Shown: one piece after another, positions 12,791 to 25,810 of the stretch
How positions within the stretch are numbered: the stretch's first letter is position 1
Layout of the letters: the number at the start of each line of letters is the position of its first letter
Origin: Solea solea
Taxonomy: Eukaryota > Chordata > Actinopteri > Pleuronectiformes > Soleidae
Assembly: GCF_958295425.1 (NCBI RefSeq)
Contig: NC_081136.1
Location: 31,392,843-31,456,842 of the forward strand
Direction of reading: 5' to 3'
DNA length: 64,000 nucleotides
The notes under the pieces: generated by a model
What the model was told of the DNA's origin: nothing
The model's input: only the letters and a program-made list of their open reading frames with translations
Database searches by the model: none
Translations under genes and position numbers: made by a program

Positions 12791-14877
12791 ATGTGTATGA
12801 TCAGTTGTATACAATGTGCTTGTCCTTTTCTACCAAAGACGGGAAGAAAGTGCTGTCATGTCACCCAACAACAAAATGGAAGGTGTTGGCAATTAGGAAA
12901 AATCTGTTGTTTTCTTTATCAGATCATAACACAGTCAAGCGCCCAATTCATACAACAAGGTAAAACATGTACTTCAGATCTCTTCAAAGACCCAGTTACA
13001 TCACTTCCCTTTGCAAGAAGAAGCAATTTGGGTCAAAACATTGCAGAGTGTGTGTACACAGTGCCTCAGAGGATCAGACCCAGATCCAAGGCAGGAACAA
13101 AACCTTTTCTATTTGCCTTGATAAACTTCCGATTTCATTTTTGGTTTTTCACAGAGAGGCACACTAATGATAATATTCTGGTTAAATAGCTCCTTATTGC
13201 AGCTGTTGAGTGCATTTTTTTTTGCCACAGACATACACACGCAAACCCAAAGATTTCCCTTGCTGTAGGCGGCAGTGGAGACTAGAGCAGCATTATAATG
13301 ACTTCCTCACTGTATGAAAATGTGCTTTGTGATTTGTATGCCTCATGCCGAGCTGAGGAACAGTGCATGCTGTACGTAAGAAGCCGGAGCTGCACAGAAG
13401 AACTATTAATACTGGGGAAAAAAAGCTAACTTAACCGGTAGTGGATGAATATTTTATCACCACGGGGTGCATTAACATTTTCTCTAGTTCACTGTGTGGT
13501 GAAAAGGCACGATGAATAATGTTAAAAGCGCTGCACTGAACCTAACGCAAGAAACAAAAGACGTGTTTCTAACCCTGTGGTCACATTACAGGTCACACAA
13601 TGTAACAGGACACAGCAAATAATTACATTTTCGTGCACAGTATCCTCTGATGTACATGTACTCGATTGACAAATTTGGTCTGCAAAATGAAAGTAATTAG
13701 CAGCTGGTATTCACGGATAGCTTGGCTGTGAAAAGAAGTGCTAATAAGATGATTAGTGAGCTGCTAATGGAAGATCACATACCTAGAATACTTTTTTTGT
13801 GTGAATACAAAATAGGCGAGGAATAATTTAAGCTCATGAAAACACATTTTCGTTGGTGCGGCTCAGCTCTAATTGCACTCACACTTCACTCCTTCATCAC
13901 AAAACCATGACAATCAACACTACTACACTTCTACCGTCCACATATTGCAACGGGATCAGTCATGATTATCGTGCGCCCTTTACATTATCGCAAACATACA
14001 TTTGAAAGTAAAAGCTTAACATTGGTAAGATGCAATAGAAATAAGCAATCAATTCATCCAGTCTCAGGGCTGGAAGAAAATCTATTTTGTGTCAGTCTCA
14101 CAGAAGTGAAGATGAATGTTCTGCTGAGAAAACAGATTTTATAATGTACAGCTTCAGTCGGTGAACTTTGAGCAGCATCAAGTTGTTTATTATTTCAACT
14201 TCAAAGAATCCTGAACTGGGGCTGCACTTGTACATAGCAACAGTACCTGAATAGTATTATAGTATTTATGGCTGTCTGCCGTGCCAAATAATTAGACAGA
14301 AGAGCTTCAGCGCATGCACCTATAACTACATTATCTGGGAGGCTCTCACATGCCGGGGACAGACTACACAATTTTCTTGTCTGTTACGTGTCATATTAGG
14401 CAAGAGCCATTAATCCAAGACACAAACACACCTGACTGCACTGTGCTTCACAAACCTGACCAACAATCACGAGCAATGTGATGACAGTGGAATGAAGAGG
14501 GCCTTGAGGCTGGGCTGGAGGACAAACAGTGACACACATTTGTCTCTGTCTCGTAGTTCCGTCTCCCACCACCAACTTCATCTTCTCTAATTTTTGCACG
14601 TAGAGTGCTTTACATCATTGGTGAGTCAGAACACATCGTAGAAAAAAAAAAAATCAAACATACTAATAAATGTTATTCTCTCTGACGACGCACTACGTGT
14701 CATAAATGATCAGTTTTCCAGACCCAAAAAGTCCCAAAACCTTACTAGGGCTGTCCATTTTTCCAAAAGTAAAGTTTAGAGGGTATTCCCTCAAAGATAT
14801 TCCCCCCCCCCCCCCAATCGGTATGCACACAAACTTGACAACATTATTTTCTTATTTTTCTTATTTATTGTTTGTCT

Positions 14878-15274
14878 TAAGTTGGGGACACACTACACAA
14901 CTTTCACAGTTGTTACCGGTTTTAAGAAGACTTTGAGAACACAATAAGCAACTGGTTTCAGCAGATTTTGAAAGACTGGGTTTAGCGACATTGATATTCC
15001 CGCTACTTCCTGTCATCTTCGTTTTTCTGACGCTACATTGGCTTCAATCACGTCCAGAGATGGCTCAAAAAATTCAAACATGTTTGACTGACTTTAACTG
15101 AGGTCGGGTCGGGTCTGTTACCCTTCACACACTTGCAGATTCGAGTCTTTACCCCTCACACGCAAACAGATTTCTTTGCCAGCTAGCCATGCCGACTATC
15201 CCCAACTAGCGCTGACCCAACCGTGAATCGTGGGTATTATCAGGAAAAAAATCTTGTAGTGTGTCTTCAGCTTT
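14878..15274. mobile_element. MITE-like element with terminal inverted repeats
   Basis: The left end reads aagttggggacacactacac and the right end is its approximate inverse (ttgtagtgtgtcttcagctt). The two ends are about 20 bp of imperfect inverted repeat around roughly 400 bp with no coding capacity. A related short piece ('ggggacagactacacaattt') occurs at 14355-14374. The superfamily is unknown. Confidence 0.55.
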
Positions 15275-18200
15275 AGTGTCAGTCTCGCGAGATCGTCAAA
15301 ACTCTACTTCCACGCGATGCTTTTCCGATGCTTTGGTGTTGCGATTGTCTACTCACAAGGGCAGCTTAGCTTGACTGCATTCAACGGCTTCACAGCAAAG
15401 CTACACAACGTCACCATCTTATTTTTCTGATGGATTCAAAGTGGTAGTTGCTAGTGCTTGTTAGTTACCTCAGATAGTCTGATGTACTTCAAGGCTGTAT
15501 ATTTGGAACTCAAGTTTGAAATGTACCCCTCAATTTCAAACCAGCACCTGAATTTCAGATGTAAAGTTACAGAATGAAACCCTGCATTTTGCTGCAACCT
15601 TAGTGTTATGAGAACTAGAGTGTGAAACAACTTCTGCAACTGTCCTGTGTAGTGAAACCTCTGTTTGAATAAAGGCTGCGGTTACAAACCTCTTGGGTCT
15701 ACACAGGCTCGAATACCACAATTAAGATGAAAGCAGCCGTCAAATAGTGTGTGTTATGTAAAATTAGCTGCCTGCCATGCCCTGGCCATCTGTATGCACC
15801 CCAGCCATCTCCTCTACCACCCAGGAGATGGTGCAGACTCCCCAGGAGGGTTTTTCTTTTTCTTTTCCTTTTTTCCCTCTTTTACTTTACCAGCCCCACA
15901 GGCACCCTTGCTGACTGGCATCTCATTAGGAGAGCAGAGCGTCATGCTTGTGTGTTTGCCGCCAGACAGGCCACACCACAGGCTGCATGCTAATTGCAGA
16001 GGCGTAGCCAGCATGAGACGACCTTGTACGGCAACAGAGGAAAGGGGGCATAGAAGTGATTCTGTTTAGCGTCTGGTAGGATGGAGCCTCTCTTCCTCAA
16101 ACGGCTTGTTGTCATGACCTTGGGCGGCGAGGTCAGCCATGTCTGACTGCTCACTGCACTGGCATCATGGAGTGGAAGTTTTATTAAAGAAGTATGAAGC
16201 AATGCAGGGTGTAATTAACTTAAGAGGAACTTCTCACATTGTTATGTAACCGCCTGTAATGAGTAGAGCATCTCTGAGAGCGACGTTATTCTGACATTAA
16301 TTTGCTGCTTATCACAAGTTTACAACGGTTTCAAAGCGCTGACTTTCTCCCTCCCGCTTGACAACTCATTAGGTTCAAGGCTTCAAGTGAAAGTCACGTT
16401 TAAAAAAAAAACACACTTTTGACAATCATTACCATGACAACGGAACACATCTTGGCGGCAGTATGTGGACACGTTTCACCACTGTGACAATACTTTACCC
16501 ACCTCTCAGCTGTGCTTCCGAGGATTTGGCCGCCTTTGGAACAGGACGCGTGATTTCCATCCAACATTAAAAGCAGCTTTACATATTTATTTTTCCTTTG
16601 ACTGACATATATGGACCTGCTCGCCTCGTGTTTTTCAAATGCTAAACCCTGTGCGGCTCTATCTGTAATTTCATCATAACCTCTCCTGTCCAATAACGCA
16701 ACCTTTTGGCGTGGCGTTCAATCTCGGCACTCACCTCTGACAGGTTCTCTCGCGCAGCTAAACCGTTAGTAACTAAGCATAAGATTCAATTCCAATCAAT
16801 CACAGATGACGTCAACGCTTAGATGGGGAGGGAGCTGGAGGAAAGATGGAGGCAGGAGACTCTGGAGTGTGTATGTGTTCCCACAAAGGTCAAATAGGGC
16901 TTCTCTTGTAAAGTAATAAGAAGCCTGCAGGAGTTAACAGTGGTTTCATATCTTACCAACATTGCAAAATTTAATTTTAGGTCGAGCAAATAAAGAATAT
17001 AAAGCATGTGATGTGTGAGAGAGAGACATGGATGCAGGGACAGAGAGAGCGAGAGAGCAAGTCTGCAGCCTTCTGTTTTAGTGCCATTAGTTCTTCCCTG
17101 CCACTCATTGATAAAGAGACGCTGCCATCAGCCAAACCAGCCATCTCCTTCAGTCCCCATTAAAATGTCGTCATATTAAAAAATCATTTCAGGCCTTTGC
17201 TGATGAGCGTTTTATTGCCTTCATGAAAATGTTCTCACGTTGACTTCAACGAGAGAGAGGGAGAGAGAGCCCTCTGTGAGTTATGAAAATGGGGAAGGAA
17301 GAGAAAGGACGGAGTAGATAAGGGTGATTTGTTGCGTACTTGGGAGGAGGGTTTTGATTTTTATTAATAATTTCGTCACTTAGCCGCCCCGCATAAACAT
17401 CATCATCTCCGTGCAGTGTTGTTCAAAGAGGTGGCGAGAAGTAAGTGAGGCTCTGTTCTGAGCACTGAGCTGAACATGAGCTCAAACTAGTGAATTAAGT
17501 TATGTGGTGTTGCAGTACTCTGTAGCTCTTTCTATTTTTCTGTACTTCTGTTCTTTGTTTACATGCGTTACCTCTCAAATTTGTAACTATTTTTTTATTT
17601 AAAGCAGATAAGCTTGCCATACGAATATCTTTGTTCTTTAGTAGCAAAAGGTCATTTTCACGTTACTATACTATACTTTTTTGTGTCGCCTGTATCAACA
17701 CAACACTCTAAAAAACTATTTCGTTTTAAATGTGTAGTAATTGTGCCAGTGTGTTAGCCAGTTTTCTTTTTCCAGGGCACATAATAAACTTTTCTTTTAA
17801 ACACAACTCAACAGGTGAAACATGAAGCGTCATCAGCAGTTAAACGGCTTATAAAAGCATAAAACCAACATCTTTTTTATGTTTATTTTTTCGTGAAATG
17901 ACACTAGTTCTACTGATAATTATTTCTGGCTTGTTAAATATATTTATAGCAGGTCTTACCCTTTTAGTAAGCGTCATTTTGAAGTCTCAGTCACAATGCA
18001 ACACTATCCAGTCTAATTAGCAGCTTATTCTGCTCCTATACGACTGCTGCAAGCTAACATCTTCGACGCTACGTCCTCCACAAAGGGCACTTCGCTAACT
18101 GAAACCTATATGTGTAGCGACGTGATTAAAAACACCCTCCAACTGTGCGGGTCAGTCAGAAGTTGCACTGGAACAGGGAGTTAATCTTCTACTTGCTTAC

Positions 18201-19960
18201 AAAATGCTTCCGCGAGCATTTTCTCGTTGAGACACATCAATTTGGGAGGGGAAAAAAAAAAAGAAAAAAAAAGCAATCTGCTTTATACACTAGCAGTGAA
18301 AAACCAGCAGCAGCAGAAACTTAGAGGCGTATCAGGTGAAGTATAAAGGTTACCGAGAGAGAGAGAGTGGGATTTTCACACAGGCGCGCCCTTTAGCAAC
18401 AACATAATGAAAATGCTGTGGTCTCCTCTGTAGCCGCTGTACGTTGGCGGCTACAAAGAATGAATTTTGCTGTTGCAGATGCAGGTTGTCTTTAATGAAG
18501 GTCCTTGAAACATCAAACATCCTCAACGAGGATTAGGTTATAAATGGACACGCTCTGACGTCTGTTTGTCCTCATGGGCTCATTATCTGCTGTAACACTT
18601 CTGTTGCCATTGTTTCTCCGTTGCACTTGCATTTTTTGCTGATGTGTTGCCCAGATAATAATAATGATTATAATAATAAAATGTTGTGAAGAGAACAGAG
18701 AAACGCCGCCGCGCATCGCTCCCATGATGTAAATTTAATGCCGCCATATGCTGATGTTTGCAGGCACCGGTGCTGATTAAATGATTCGGCTTTATCTGAT
18801 GAAGAAGTAAAAGTTCTGCACCATTTGTTACGTGTGGCGGCACGCTATCTGTCTCCCCGCCGATAATCAAATATCTATTCAAAGTGAAACCAAAGTAAAC
18901 GCATTAGCGTTAGAGTGTAGACACTGCGCCGTTTTCCCTGAGCTGTGTGTGAGTTGTCTTTACGAGACATTTCAGTAGTTTATAAACGCCGATGTACACC
19001 GGAATCAATCTATTAATGCGGGAAACGTTGAATTATGAAAGCAAATTAAACACACGCGCGCGATAAACAACGCCATACACACAACTGTGGTTTGCGTGTG
19101 TGTGTTAATGTCCCACAAGAATATGCACACAACTACTTGATTGGCCTCAAGGGATGTAATATCTGCGCTTTAATTTCAGATAGCAAGTAAGCATATCCAG
19201 TTACAAGCCATTACAAGGGTTTAATGCCAGCCACTGAGTTTGTTATGCTCTCTTTTTTCTTTTTTTCTTTTTCCATCCTCTCATCTCAGGATTTAGCCGT
19301 GTTTGAGAGCAGATGAAAAGATTTCTGCTATGTGCAAAAATGTGTGCTTGTAATTTAAAACGGCGCCGTTGAAAATAGCTTGACTGCGTGTGTCTCATCT
19401 GTTACGGCTGATTTTTGTTCCTGTTCCTTCAGTTGAGTGCTAATTCCGAAGTAGGAATAATAAAAAAAAAAAGTTTGAGACACATTGGATGCAACTAATT
19501 GCCCTTGCAGTCTGTTGGTTATACATTTCATACATATATTTATTTATTTTTTTAGGATGCACTCTCCACTGTGGCTGCTTGACAGAAAAGTTCTTTTTTT
19601 TGTTGTCGTTGTTCTGGCTCGGGGGCTTTTGTTCGCACTCTTGCCAGTCACACGGCTGCTCGCGGCTAAGGTATTCTCTGGGTTGCAAAAACAGACAGAA
19701 CACGCCAAAAAAACAGCGTTCGGTCATTACTCATCCCGCAGCTCGCCGAGCTCTGGGAGGGAAGTAGGAAATGAGCTGAGATGTGCCAGTCAAGAAGAGG
19801 AACTGGAGGTTGTTCCCATCCTTTATCAAAGTATTACCAAGTATGAAAAGACCCGCTTGCACTGTACAAGTCATGCATTTAGTTGTCAAAAACCAAAATG
19901 TCTCTCAATCAGATACTTAAAATGACATATTTGTATGTCAAAACTGTTTAAAGTGGATTA
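15275..19960. other. Non-coding stretch, no gene recognised
   Basis: I see no exon with convincing acceptor, donor and frame. There are A/T-rich runs and short GA tracts near 17030-17060, 17250-17270 and 18355-18367. Nothing supports an RNA gene. Confidence 0.5.
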
Positions 19961-20219
19961 AAGGGGGAGTGTGTGACTATTTTAAACCAACGTGTGCATG
20001 AATAAAACATCTGGACTGCCACACGGGAGGTCCGCATTGTTTTTGAAGAGCCAAGGTGAAAAGAAACGGAAGCACGAGATGACAGACATGGTGTATACTC
20101 ACCACTAAAATGACCTCACCGTCTCCTTTTATTCAAATGCACTATGTGTCCCTATTTCACCCAGTTGGTTTTGCACCTTAACACAAACACACACTAACCG
20201 GAGCATAATAATTAGTGAC

Positions 20220-20340
20220 ATCCAATGGTGAGACTGCTGAGTGTAACAAAGGAAGGATTCCTCCTTCCTCTCCCGAGCACATCAGAGGAACTACGGTGGG
20301 CTACACATTCTAGAAAATATGCTCTTTTTAAGCTTTAAGC
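20220..20340. mobile_element. Diverged MITE fragment (family of 46854-47078)
   Basis: The segment shares an internal block with the well-bounded element at 46854-47078: 'cacatcagaggaactacggtgg', then a 'tctagaaaatatg...' stretch. That element has the matching 'cacatcagggaactgtggtgg' and 'accagaaaggatg'. Ends are not clear. Confidence 0.5.
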
Positions 20341-22008
20341 TTTCAGCGTCCACTTCAAACTGCAAGACACACGCTCTGTCTGGTTTGGGCTGACATGACC
20401 ACAAGACAATTGTCCTAAAGTACATGTAAGATACTTATTCTAAGCGATTCCACACTCATACAAACATACTTCTGGGCAAATCTGCCAATAACCCTTGTGG
20501 AAAACAGTTTTTTTGAAAATGGCCCGTAGCTCTCTCAAAACCCATGTTTCTGGGTGTAGTATGAGCTGATAAATACTGTGTCCAGGGGGGTGATGTTCAT
20601 TTGTGACATCCTCATTTCATATTCTCGCCAGTTGGGCTTGCCTCAGATTTGAGGTGTAATATAGACCTGCCAAATCAGCGGTAGCCCCATTACTCATCCC
20701 CCTCTGCGCTGTCTCCTGGCTTGTGCTCCAGCACTAATGCAGATTACGGGGATATATGAGGGCTATTTTGTTCGCTGCAGGGTGGAAACGATCACACGGC
20801 TACCCCATCTCTCTCTGATGCGCGACTCTACATCTGTTCCCCCCCTCTACGAAAGCCTATCTGGAGATCCATCAGAGCCCTGCCCTTATCAGATCTGTGG
20901 CTGCTACATCTATTGCACATTAATAATGGATGCTAAAAAAAAAAAAAAGGAAAAGGGTCGCTGTATCAACATGCTCTGGATCCTCTGGGACATTGTTTGG
21001 TTAAGTGATTGGTGGGGCTGACTTTTGATGCAGTTGGTGCATGTTAGAAGTATCACATGGTGCTTTCGTGATCGATGAGTGTAGACACGAGGGCCTGCAG
21101 TGAGGGAGAACCAGTTCAAGCTCATAATGGTTTTTATTATAGTTCTAATGTTTAAATAATTAAGTTTATTTGTGTCATGGACACAACAAGAAAAAATGTG
21201 TATAATAGCAGATTTAGCTATCAGACATGATAAAAAAAAAACACACTACATTGACATTAACAGGTCCAACGTGTTAACAAAATGTGCCTCAAACTTTCAA
21301 ACGTGGAAGAAATATGTTTAAAGTATTGGATTCATTACAAATATCCACTTTTCTGCCAGTAGTAACTTGCATCAGAGGGATTTGTGCAGGTGTTAATCTT
21401 CATAATCGATATATCTATTTATTTTTCCCCCCACTGCTCCGAGACAATCCCCGCGTGATAAACGAGCCGCGCCGCATTCTCCGTAGCACAAAATCACTCA
21501 CAAATTAAATACATTTCCAGCGTTGCTGTCTGACAGGGAACACAGGCGTATTAGTAAGGAATTCTATCTTTTCTGTGACCGGGACACGTCCAAAACCACA
21601 CGTTTCATCTTATTGCAAGTCTCTTCTCATCTGTGGGGTAAATGGACCATTCATCATATTACTGGGCTTTTACAGCTTGACTGTTTGAGTGATCTGTCTC
21701 TCAAACGGCCTCTCTCCCTGGCAGCCCAATCAATCATTTTTCAATGAAGATGTCACAGCTCATTGTGTGGACTGTTATCCCAAACTATTTTCAGGCCCCC
21801 CGTTTTATTTTGACCATAAATTAAAACTTAAAATACTTTTTTCTCCTCAATGAGAACAGTTGGTGTAAAATGTGCAGCTAGAGTGTTTGTATATGAAATA
21901 TCCATATTCCTCAAGGCTTTTATTGCTCAGCTGTCAGCACTTTTCACCACAGTGGGTGTACGAGCAGGTGTCATCGCTATCAACTTTTCATAAAGACATC
22001 AAGTGGGA

Positions 22009-22009
<1 letters not shown>

Positions 22010-22040
<31 letters not shown>
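22010..22040. repeat. (CTG)n trinucleotide array
   Basis: About ten tandem CTG/CAG units outside any supported exon. Confidence 0.95.
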
Positions 22041-23186
22041 GTCTCAACAAGGGACGTAATTGGGTTTGTGGTTAATGGCAGTTTGAAGTTGCAGGTTGTT
22101 TTCTGTAGATCTAGCATATACTTCCTGAACTATTTCATAGTGTATCATTTGCTGCAGCGTGCCTCGCCTTGCATTTAAATGATCACAGTAACACCTAATA
22201 TTAGGCAGCACAAATTCACCATTAACTAGCTACTAATTAGCATGTATATTGATGGGATACGCTCCCTTTATTAGTCGTTACAAAGCACTTATTGTGTTTA
22301 TTGCTCCACACAACTGTTGGCGCTATACAGTTCTCAAACCCCTCTGTTAAATATTGAGATTTTAGAAATCTCCTTCTTAAATGCTGGCGATTAAAGGATG
22401 TTTTCAGGATTTTTTAGTCTTTTTAACTGATCTACAGTTCGGCATTGTTCGGTTCGATTCCTGTGTCGGTTTATTTTATAAAATAGGTGTAGCCAGTGGA
22501 AAATTGCTCTAGTAAAGCAAGACGTCTGCAGACAGGTTGGAGTGTGATTTAAAGCGATACGTTTTGACTGTAAATTCTTCCGCTCAAAAAATAAGTTTGA
22601 TGGGATAAACCCTTCTTGTCCCCGCCCCTGCACTGCCGCTGTACGCACACAAACACTCCCACATTCAGGTCTGATAGTTTTGTCTGACAGAGGTCCTTCT
22701 CATATGAGGGATGCACTTTTTACATCATCCCTGTTTACAAAGACCAAGCAGAGGCAAAATGATATCTTCAACAACCACTTTATCCTTCACATGAAGGTCA
22801 AGGGGGGCTGGAGTCGTAATGGCTATTTATTACATATCATTTTCCACAATTTTTTCAAGCCCTGTAACTAAATGATCTTGTTTTTTGACAAGTATGAAAG
22901 TACACAATGAGAACACATAAACACATATTGAATCCTTAATGTTGAAGGAAGAAGGAAAAACCTTATTTTAGACTGACAGGTGACACTAAGAACGCCACTC
23001 AGCCATTTCATCCAACAGTGAGCTTGTTGTTGGAGCTTCTCATCACACAAAAGATAATGACCCTTGATTCTGTAATGAAGCTCCAAGATTGAATCATTAA
23101 ATACAGCAAACAGCCACACTGGAGTAATAAGCAGCCCACTCACATCTCACATCCTCCTCCTCCTGTCTTTTGTGTTTTTGTCGCAG

Positions 23187-23273
23187 GATCCCTCAGGAGT
23201 CAGTGATGACGAGGAGGCCTACGGCTGCGGGAGCCTGAAAACATCTGACGCCTGCTTTGAAACGAGGATTTGA
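23187..23273 (+). CDS. Possible orphan terminal coding exon
   Basis: A strong acceptor (a pyrimidine-rich tract from about 23150 ending in tcgcag) precedes 28 open codons and a TGA. The peptide is acidic in the middle (SDDEEAYG) and ends ...CFETRI. Its last three residues fit a class I PDZ ligand (T-x-I). An AATAAA lies 236 bp after the stop at 23509-23514, giving a short 3' UTR. The other two frames close earlier. I recognise no gene. If real, the upstream exons lie outside the window or are too short to see, which would make bases 1-23186 a large intron. A 28-codon open run can occur by chance, so this is tentative. Confidence 0.3.
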   Translation, partial: DPSGVSDDEEAYGCGSLKTSDACFETRI

Positions 23274-23508
23274 GTGTAGACAACAGGCATGAACATATCA
23301 TACATTACACATGTTTTCCTCAATCCTTCATATCAAACTAGAAAACTAAGTAGTGATATGTGGTTGAGGTACTTTAGATACTACCAATGCTTCATATTTA
23401 TTAGCTTATCATTTATGTATGTATGTAAAAAACGTTATCCGAATAAGAATGTAAAGGGATTAGAGCCGAGCAGAGCAGACGTAGAACAAAGTAACATTGA
23501 ACTTGTAA

Positions 23509-23514
23509 AATAAA
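23509..23514 (+). terminator. AATAAA polyadenylation signal (candidate)
   Basis: A canonical hexamer lies 236 bp after the stop of the candidate exon at 23187-23273. It is meaningful only if that exon is real. Confidence 0.3.
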
Positions 23515-23530
23515 GTCCAGGTACCTCAGG

Positions 23531-25590
23531 ACTGCAGCACTAAAATAATACACTAAACGACACTGTCGCTTTCATTGACTTTATTTTTCTTTAAAACTAG
23601 CAACAAATCGTTAGGGGTGGGAATCACAATGTATGATATGATACACGATACCAATAATATCACGATACAATGACTCTGTGATGATCAATATATTGCAAGA
23701 CAATCACATATCTGTCTAACAAAACCTCCATGAAAAGTTTTTAGTGTTTATTCACAACACGGAGAACAAAGTGCATAAAGTCTATGTATAGAACGTGGAT
23801 GGAGCATCTCTTAAAGTAGCTTTCTCCGCCATTATCCCACTGTAAACTCCTGTAAGCCAAAACTTCGGCCAGGTAACTCCCACCCGAGTTTCCCGAGTTC
23901 ATTTGAGCAGCGCCTTAATTTATCAATTTAAATATCGATATTTGCCCTAGCATATTGATTATCATATCGCACGAGGAAGGACAAAGATATATCACCAAAA
24001 ACTGTATTTTGATTCTGAATACCTGTATTTTTAATATTAATTATTAATATCCAAGCAGCACCAATCTGCCCATTCATACATTGCTTTCGGTGTATCTACA
24101 TAATGACCTATTTTATCACTCATGGACCTGAGTGTATGGAAATTCAGCCCTTTTTTTTTCCCCGTCTAATTAGCAGAATTAAATGTAATCTGTTACCTTG
24201 CTGCTGCTTACGCCTCCTCTCACAAGGCCTGACAGGATTTGTGAGATGCTGCAGGTCCATTTTTCAGTGTCACTCCCCTCCTCCTCCTCCTCCTCCTCCT
24301 CCTCCTCCTACTTCTCCTCACCACCTTCAGTGCACCGCGGTTACGTTATTAAACTTGTATAAGATCATTAGCATACAAAGCAGGAAACCTACCGCAGTGG
24401 AGTCATACATATTTATCTGGACGTGCCTGACTTGTGTGTGCATTCACTCGTACTGTAACCCCTTTTACATGCTGGCGTCACTGGCTTGCTCCTGTGGGAG
24501 AGTTGCGAATAGAGACTATGAAGGGGAAATTAGCAGGAGCATGTCTAGTTCCAAGCGATAAGTATTTGTTTGTGTAACATCCGAGTAAACACACAGCACT
24601 GTTTCGCTTTTAGACTCGAGTGCAGCTGCTCGTAAGACGAAAAGGCAACGCGCGCATCTGGAAACGGAGCAGATGGAGTTGGCTGAGGTTCATCAGAGCA
24701 GTTTGCTTCAAGCATATCAAATAAAGTATACACACAGATGATTTTCAGTCTAGCAATGCCTGCAATACATATTCATCTGCTGCACAGAGGCTCATAATCA
24801 AACAGAGAGGTAGTCAAACAGAGAGCAGGCATTTGTTAGCGTTTGTGTCACCTGTGTGTTACCTCTGCCTCTGCCATGACTGTGAAATCAGCCTCTTTTT
24901 TTTCTCCTCTTGTCTTCTTTTCCAAAAACAGCACTTTCCTCCATCTCCCTGCCCTCATGGGACCCTCTCTCTCTCTTCACACAACCTCAACCTCCTGGCT
25001 GAAACTACAACGTGGACTCCTCTGTTTATCTTCCCGTCTCATTCCTCCTCCTCCTCCTTTTTCCTCTCCCTCCTGTGAGATTGCTGTTGTGTCTTATGGC
25101 TTTTTATTCCTACGTGATGTTAGATGGGTTCATGTAGGAGTAGAAGCCACTAAACACGCGGTGAGTGCTCAGCACGCCGGCCAGAACACGCTTCCTGTGG
25201 ATGTGACAACTGCCATGCTCGCGTCAGTGTCCTGCACATTACCGATAAAAAAATAGAACAGAGCCGCTGAGAGGTTATTGACTCTGCTGTAATGTGAAAA
25301 ATTCTGTTGAAATGCTGGACTTTTGTTGGAGATAAACGTCACTCCGACCGCGTCTCCGGTTGTGATCAGACCTCATTTTCCCACCTGTGAGCCGGTAGCA
25401 CGTGCCCTGGATTCCAACACTCATTTTTACGTTCCCCTGCTTCGAGGTCGCTGAACAAAACTGGAGCTGGAAAGTTCTCAAAATAGAGATTAGGAGGGGG
25501 GGGGGAAAATGCCGCAAGTGAAGTGAAATAACATGCAGGGTGGATAATAGTGCTGTTGAACAATGTGCATTATCTGAATCTGTATCACAT
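23531..25590. other. Non-coding stretch with a repeat and a CTC array
   Basis: At 23615-23720 and 23930-23960 there is text of a common fish repeat built on 'cgatac...tatcgata'. A (CTC)n array lies at 24276-24309. The open frames here are driven by that array or by pyrimidine tracts. No gene is supportable. Confidence 0.5.
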
Positions 25591-25597
25591 TTTCACT

Positions 25598-25810
25598 AAA
25601 AGCTCCAGTGTGTAACATTTAGGAGGATTTATTGACAAAAAAAAAAATGTAATTATATGCTGCCCAACCTGTCAATGCATACAGTACAAAGAAAAAACAG
25701 TTGTATAAACCAACGAAGAAAGAGGAGGAAATAGCAAAGAGAGTGAAAGAGTGTTTAAATCCTTTCTGGTATGTGAAGAAGGCCACCGTAGTTCACCGTT
25801 AAATATCTCT
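25598..25810 (-). mobile_element. MITE copy (family of 46854-47078)
   Basis: The left end reads aagctccagtgtgtaacattt, close to the terminal repeat of the bounded copy at 46854. The inverse of the shared internal block ('tttctggtatgtgaagaaggccaccgtagttc') lies at 25763-25796. The right boundary is uncertain. Confidence 0.5.

Noticed and set aside
24103..24561. 152-codon open frame with a proline run
   Set aside because: The run is the CTC microsatellite; there is no splice or homology support.
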